The notes under the pieces were generated by a model. That model saw only the letters and a list, made by a program, of their open reading frames with translations, made no database searches and was not told the origin of the DNA. Shown here one piece after another: positions 62,340 through 64,000 of a stretch of DNA of 64,000 nt. The number at the start of each line of letters is the position of its first letter. The stretch's first letter is position 1. A program made the position numbers and the translations under genes. This stretch comes from Taenia hydatigena (lineage: Eukaryota; Platyhelminthes; Cestoda; Cyclophyllidea; Taeniidae), in the NCBI GenBank assembly GCA_036345935.2, contig JADWOT020000003.1:17626509-17690508 (forward strand). The letters run 5' to 3'.

Positions 62340-64000
62340 GTTTCCCATCGTGCAGGAGTAGCCCGCTTTTTTGACCACATTATGGTAATTTTTCGTACAA
62401 AATCAACTAACAAGCATAGGTTATTAAATCGTAATGCTGAAAATCTTCAAAATTGGAAGCAGACTGTAATATGTGAAGTGACTGTCGACTTTGGCAATGA
62501 CTGTGTTAAAACAGGACCTCGCTCCATTAGCGACCGACTTGTAGAGCTTTAAAATGAAATAACTGTCAAGTCGACTGGATTTTAACAGCTTGAAGCAGAT
62601 GCTCAGATGTGGCATACAGCAGACGAACCGGTTTTGGCTTACTACTGCTACCACCATAATCCACCCTCGACACCATGCATGCTGGCGGGTATGCTGGTCT
62701 GAAAGTAGATTGAAAGTTGACTTGGAGATAGTCACTGTACTACAGATTAAAAATGTAAATAAGACAAGGCATAAAACTCACCTTAACTACTTACCATTTC
62801 CACTCTGGACAAACCAGGAATCCAACCTCCTCCTCACCTTGTACACCTGGTCCAAATGTGCTGCCTCTAAGTGGGTGTGTTTATGCTACTATAAATTTCA
62901 CAGAAGGCAGCATGTTCTGTCGTGCTGTTCTGCCACTTCTGAAAGCATGTCCGCACTTGCTGAGCGTCTTAGAATGTGACCAGCACTTTACACATATTCG
63001 TGTCATTTGTGTCACAGCCCTTGCCTTCCTTCTTTTTTTGGCGTGTTGAGCGCCTGGCTATTTGGACTCTCAGAAATTAAGCAAAACTTAAATAATGGGA
63101 TTTTGTTTTAAAATAGACTTAGTTGAAGTGCTTCATTAAAGCAAGCTGCGCAAATGGACACTAAATGTCCTGAGGTTCTTCAAATGGAACCTTTTGCTTA
63201 CCATTGACTGACTCCTTTTGTTTTCAACTCTTTTCTTTTCCCAAGGTAGATCAGCACGCGTTTTCTGTGTGCACGAAACCGTCTGTTGTTTTACTGTTAT
63301 ATTTTTTTGGAAAAAGAAACAAGTTTTATGCTTCCAGTCACCTGAAAATTTTTTGAGCCACTTGAAGCATTCGTTTTAAACCCACAGAACAATAAGATAC
63401 AAGGGTAAGAATTCCACTGCTTGCAGGGCTCCGAGTCATGGAAGGGTTTCACCAGAACTATTAACCCCTTAACCTTGAGGAGCTGCTTATTTATTCTCTA
63501 CAAAACAGATAGCTGTAGGAATCTGAATGAGAGAAAAGCCGCCATAGAATCAGTCTATCCACATTCAGACAGTTTGGAGTTCTGATTTGAGGACTCTGGG
63601 AGAATTTCAACGTGCGCTGGATCAACTCGAGATAAAACAAAAATTAAGCGCAATGTCAAAAGTAGCCTCTTTTATCCGTTATATTTACTGGTTAAATCGT
63701 ACTTCCACACTTCGGTTTCCTTATACTTCATGAACATTTCAGTTAACGTCTGTAGGGGCATCTATCTAACATGCTTTAATTCACAATGGGCAACTTCTGC
63801 TTTACATGGATCCTGAATTTGAGAAGAATTGAAAAGTATTGTTGAGAAACCACTACTTATTCAAGCGAAGTCGCTTGTTATGCAATAAAGCCTGTAAATT
63901 ATCCTGTATTAGTAAGATAAAATAACTTTTCGTTTTTTTAATGACTGATCTTAACCGACTTCACGAATTCAACACTTACGAGATGAGACCTGAAAGGGCT
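62340..64000. other. Intergenic, no gene supported
   Basis: Overlapping frames at 62,424-62,735 (minus), 62,590-62,979 (plus, real ATG, 129 codons, Cys/His/Trp-rich) and 62,858-63,049 (plus). None is recognisable or supported by splice-site context. Confidence 0.3.

Noticed and set aside
62149..62552. Poly-Pro frames on the plus strand
   Set aside because: By-products of the C-rich tandem tract at 62,291-62,339; no support outside it.
62590..62979. 129-codon plus-strand frame as a gene
   Set aside because: Starts with ATG but has no recognisable domain, the minus strand is also open over part of it, and there is no splice or promoter context.

Overview
The window looks like nuclear DNA of a parasitic flatworm, most likely a tapeworm with a repeat-rich genome. 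It is AT-rich and gene-poor: no operons, no long open frames, and genes split by introns. The one gene I can identify securely, L-lactate dehydrogenase on the minus strand at 42,910-44,750, has eight exons that join into 332 codons. Five of its seven introns are 36, 36, 69, 72 and 73 nt. From memory, published tapeworm genome surveys describe intron-length peaks near 36 and 73 nt. The organism call is an inference from that intron pattern and the overall architecture.

Layout. 1-3.4 kb: a repeat fragment, then a possible multi-exon minus-strand gene (2,292-3,306) with two 36-nt introns and one reading-frame break. 4-32 kb: mostly old, diverged copies of one large unclassified dispersed repeat (called family P here), nearly all in the same orientation, with three neighbouring copies at about 2.4-kb spacing (15.4, 17.8 and 20.3 kb). 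10.4-11.0 kb: a mini-element (family T here) with direct terminal repeats around an intact 86-codon ORF containing paired Cys-x2-Cys motifs. Degenerate relatives of T, mostly in opposite orientation, lie at 32.9-33.7, 38.0, 38.5-38.9, 45.4-45.7, 47.2-47.5 and 60.8 kb. 39.8-40.2 kb: a dead Ty3/gypsy integrase core. 42.9-44.8 kb: lactate dehydrogenase. 46-55 kb: several ORFs or exon-like segments without recognised homology, a possible tubulin-binding-repeat-like exon at 49.3 kb, a TCC microsatellite, and a CpG- and CCAAT-rich patch at 53.8-54.1 kb that could be a promoter. 56.0-58.0 kb: a two-exon gene for a 174-residue membrane-anchored protein with Sel1-type repeats. 58-64 kb: nothing firm except repeat fragments and a C-rich tract.

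Lactate dehydrogenase (cytosolic pyruvate/lactate redox balance) is the only gene whose biochemistry is clear; such parasites depend heavily on fermentative glycolysis. The Sel1-repeat gene is structurally convincing but has no assigned role. The rest is dominated by repeat relics. All repeat relationships were found by reading the sequence, not by computed alignment; copy boundaries are approximate.
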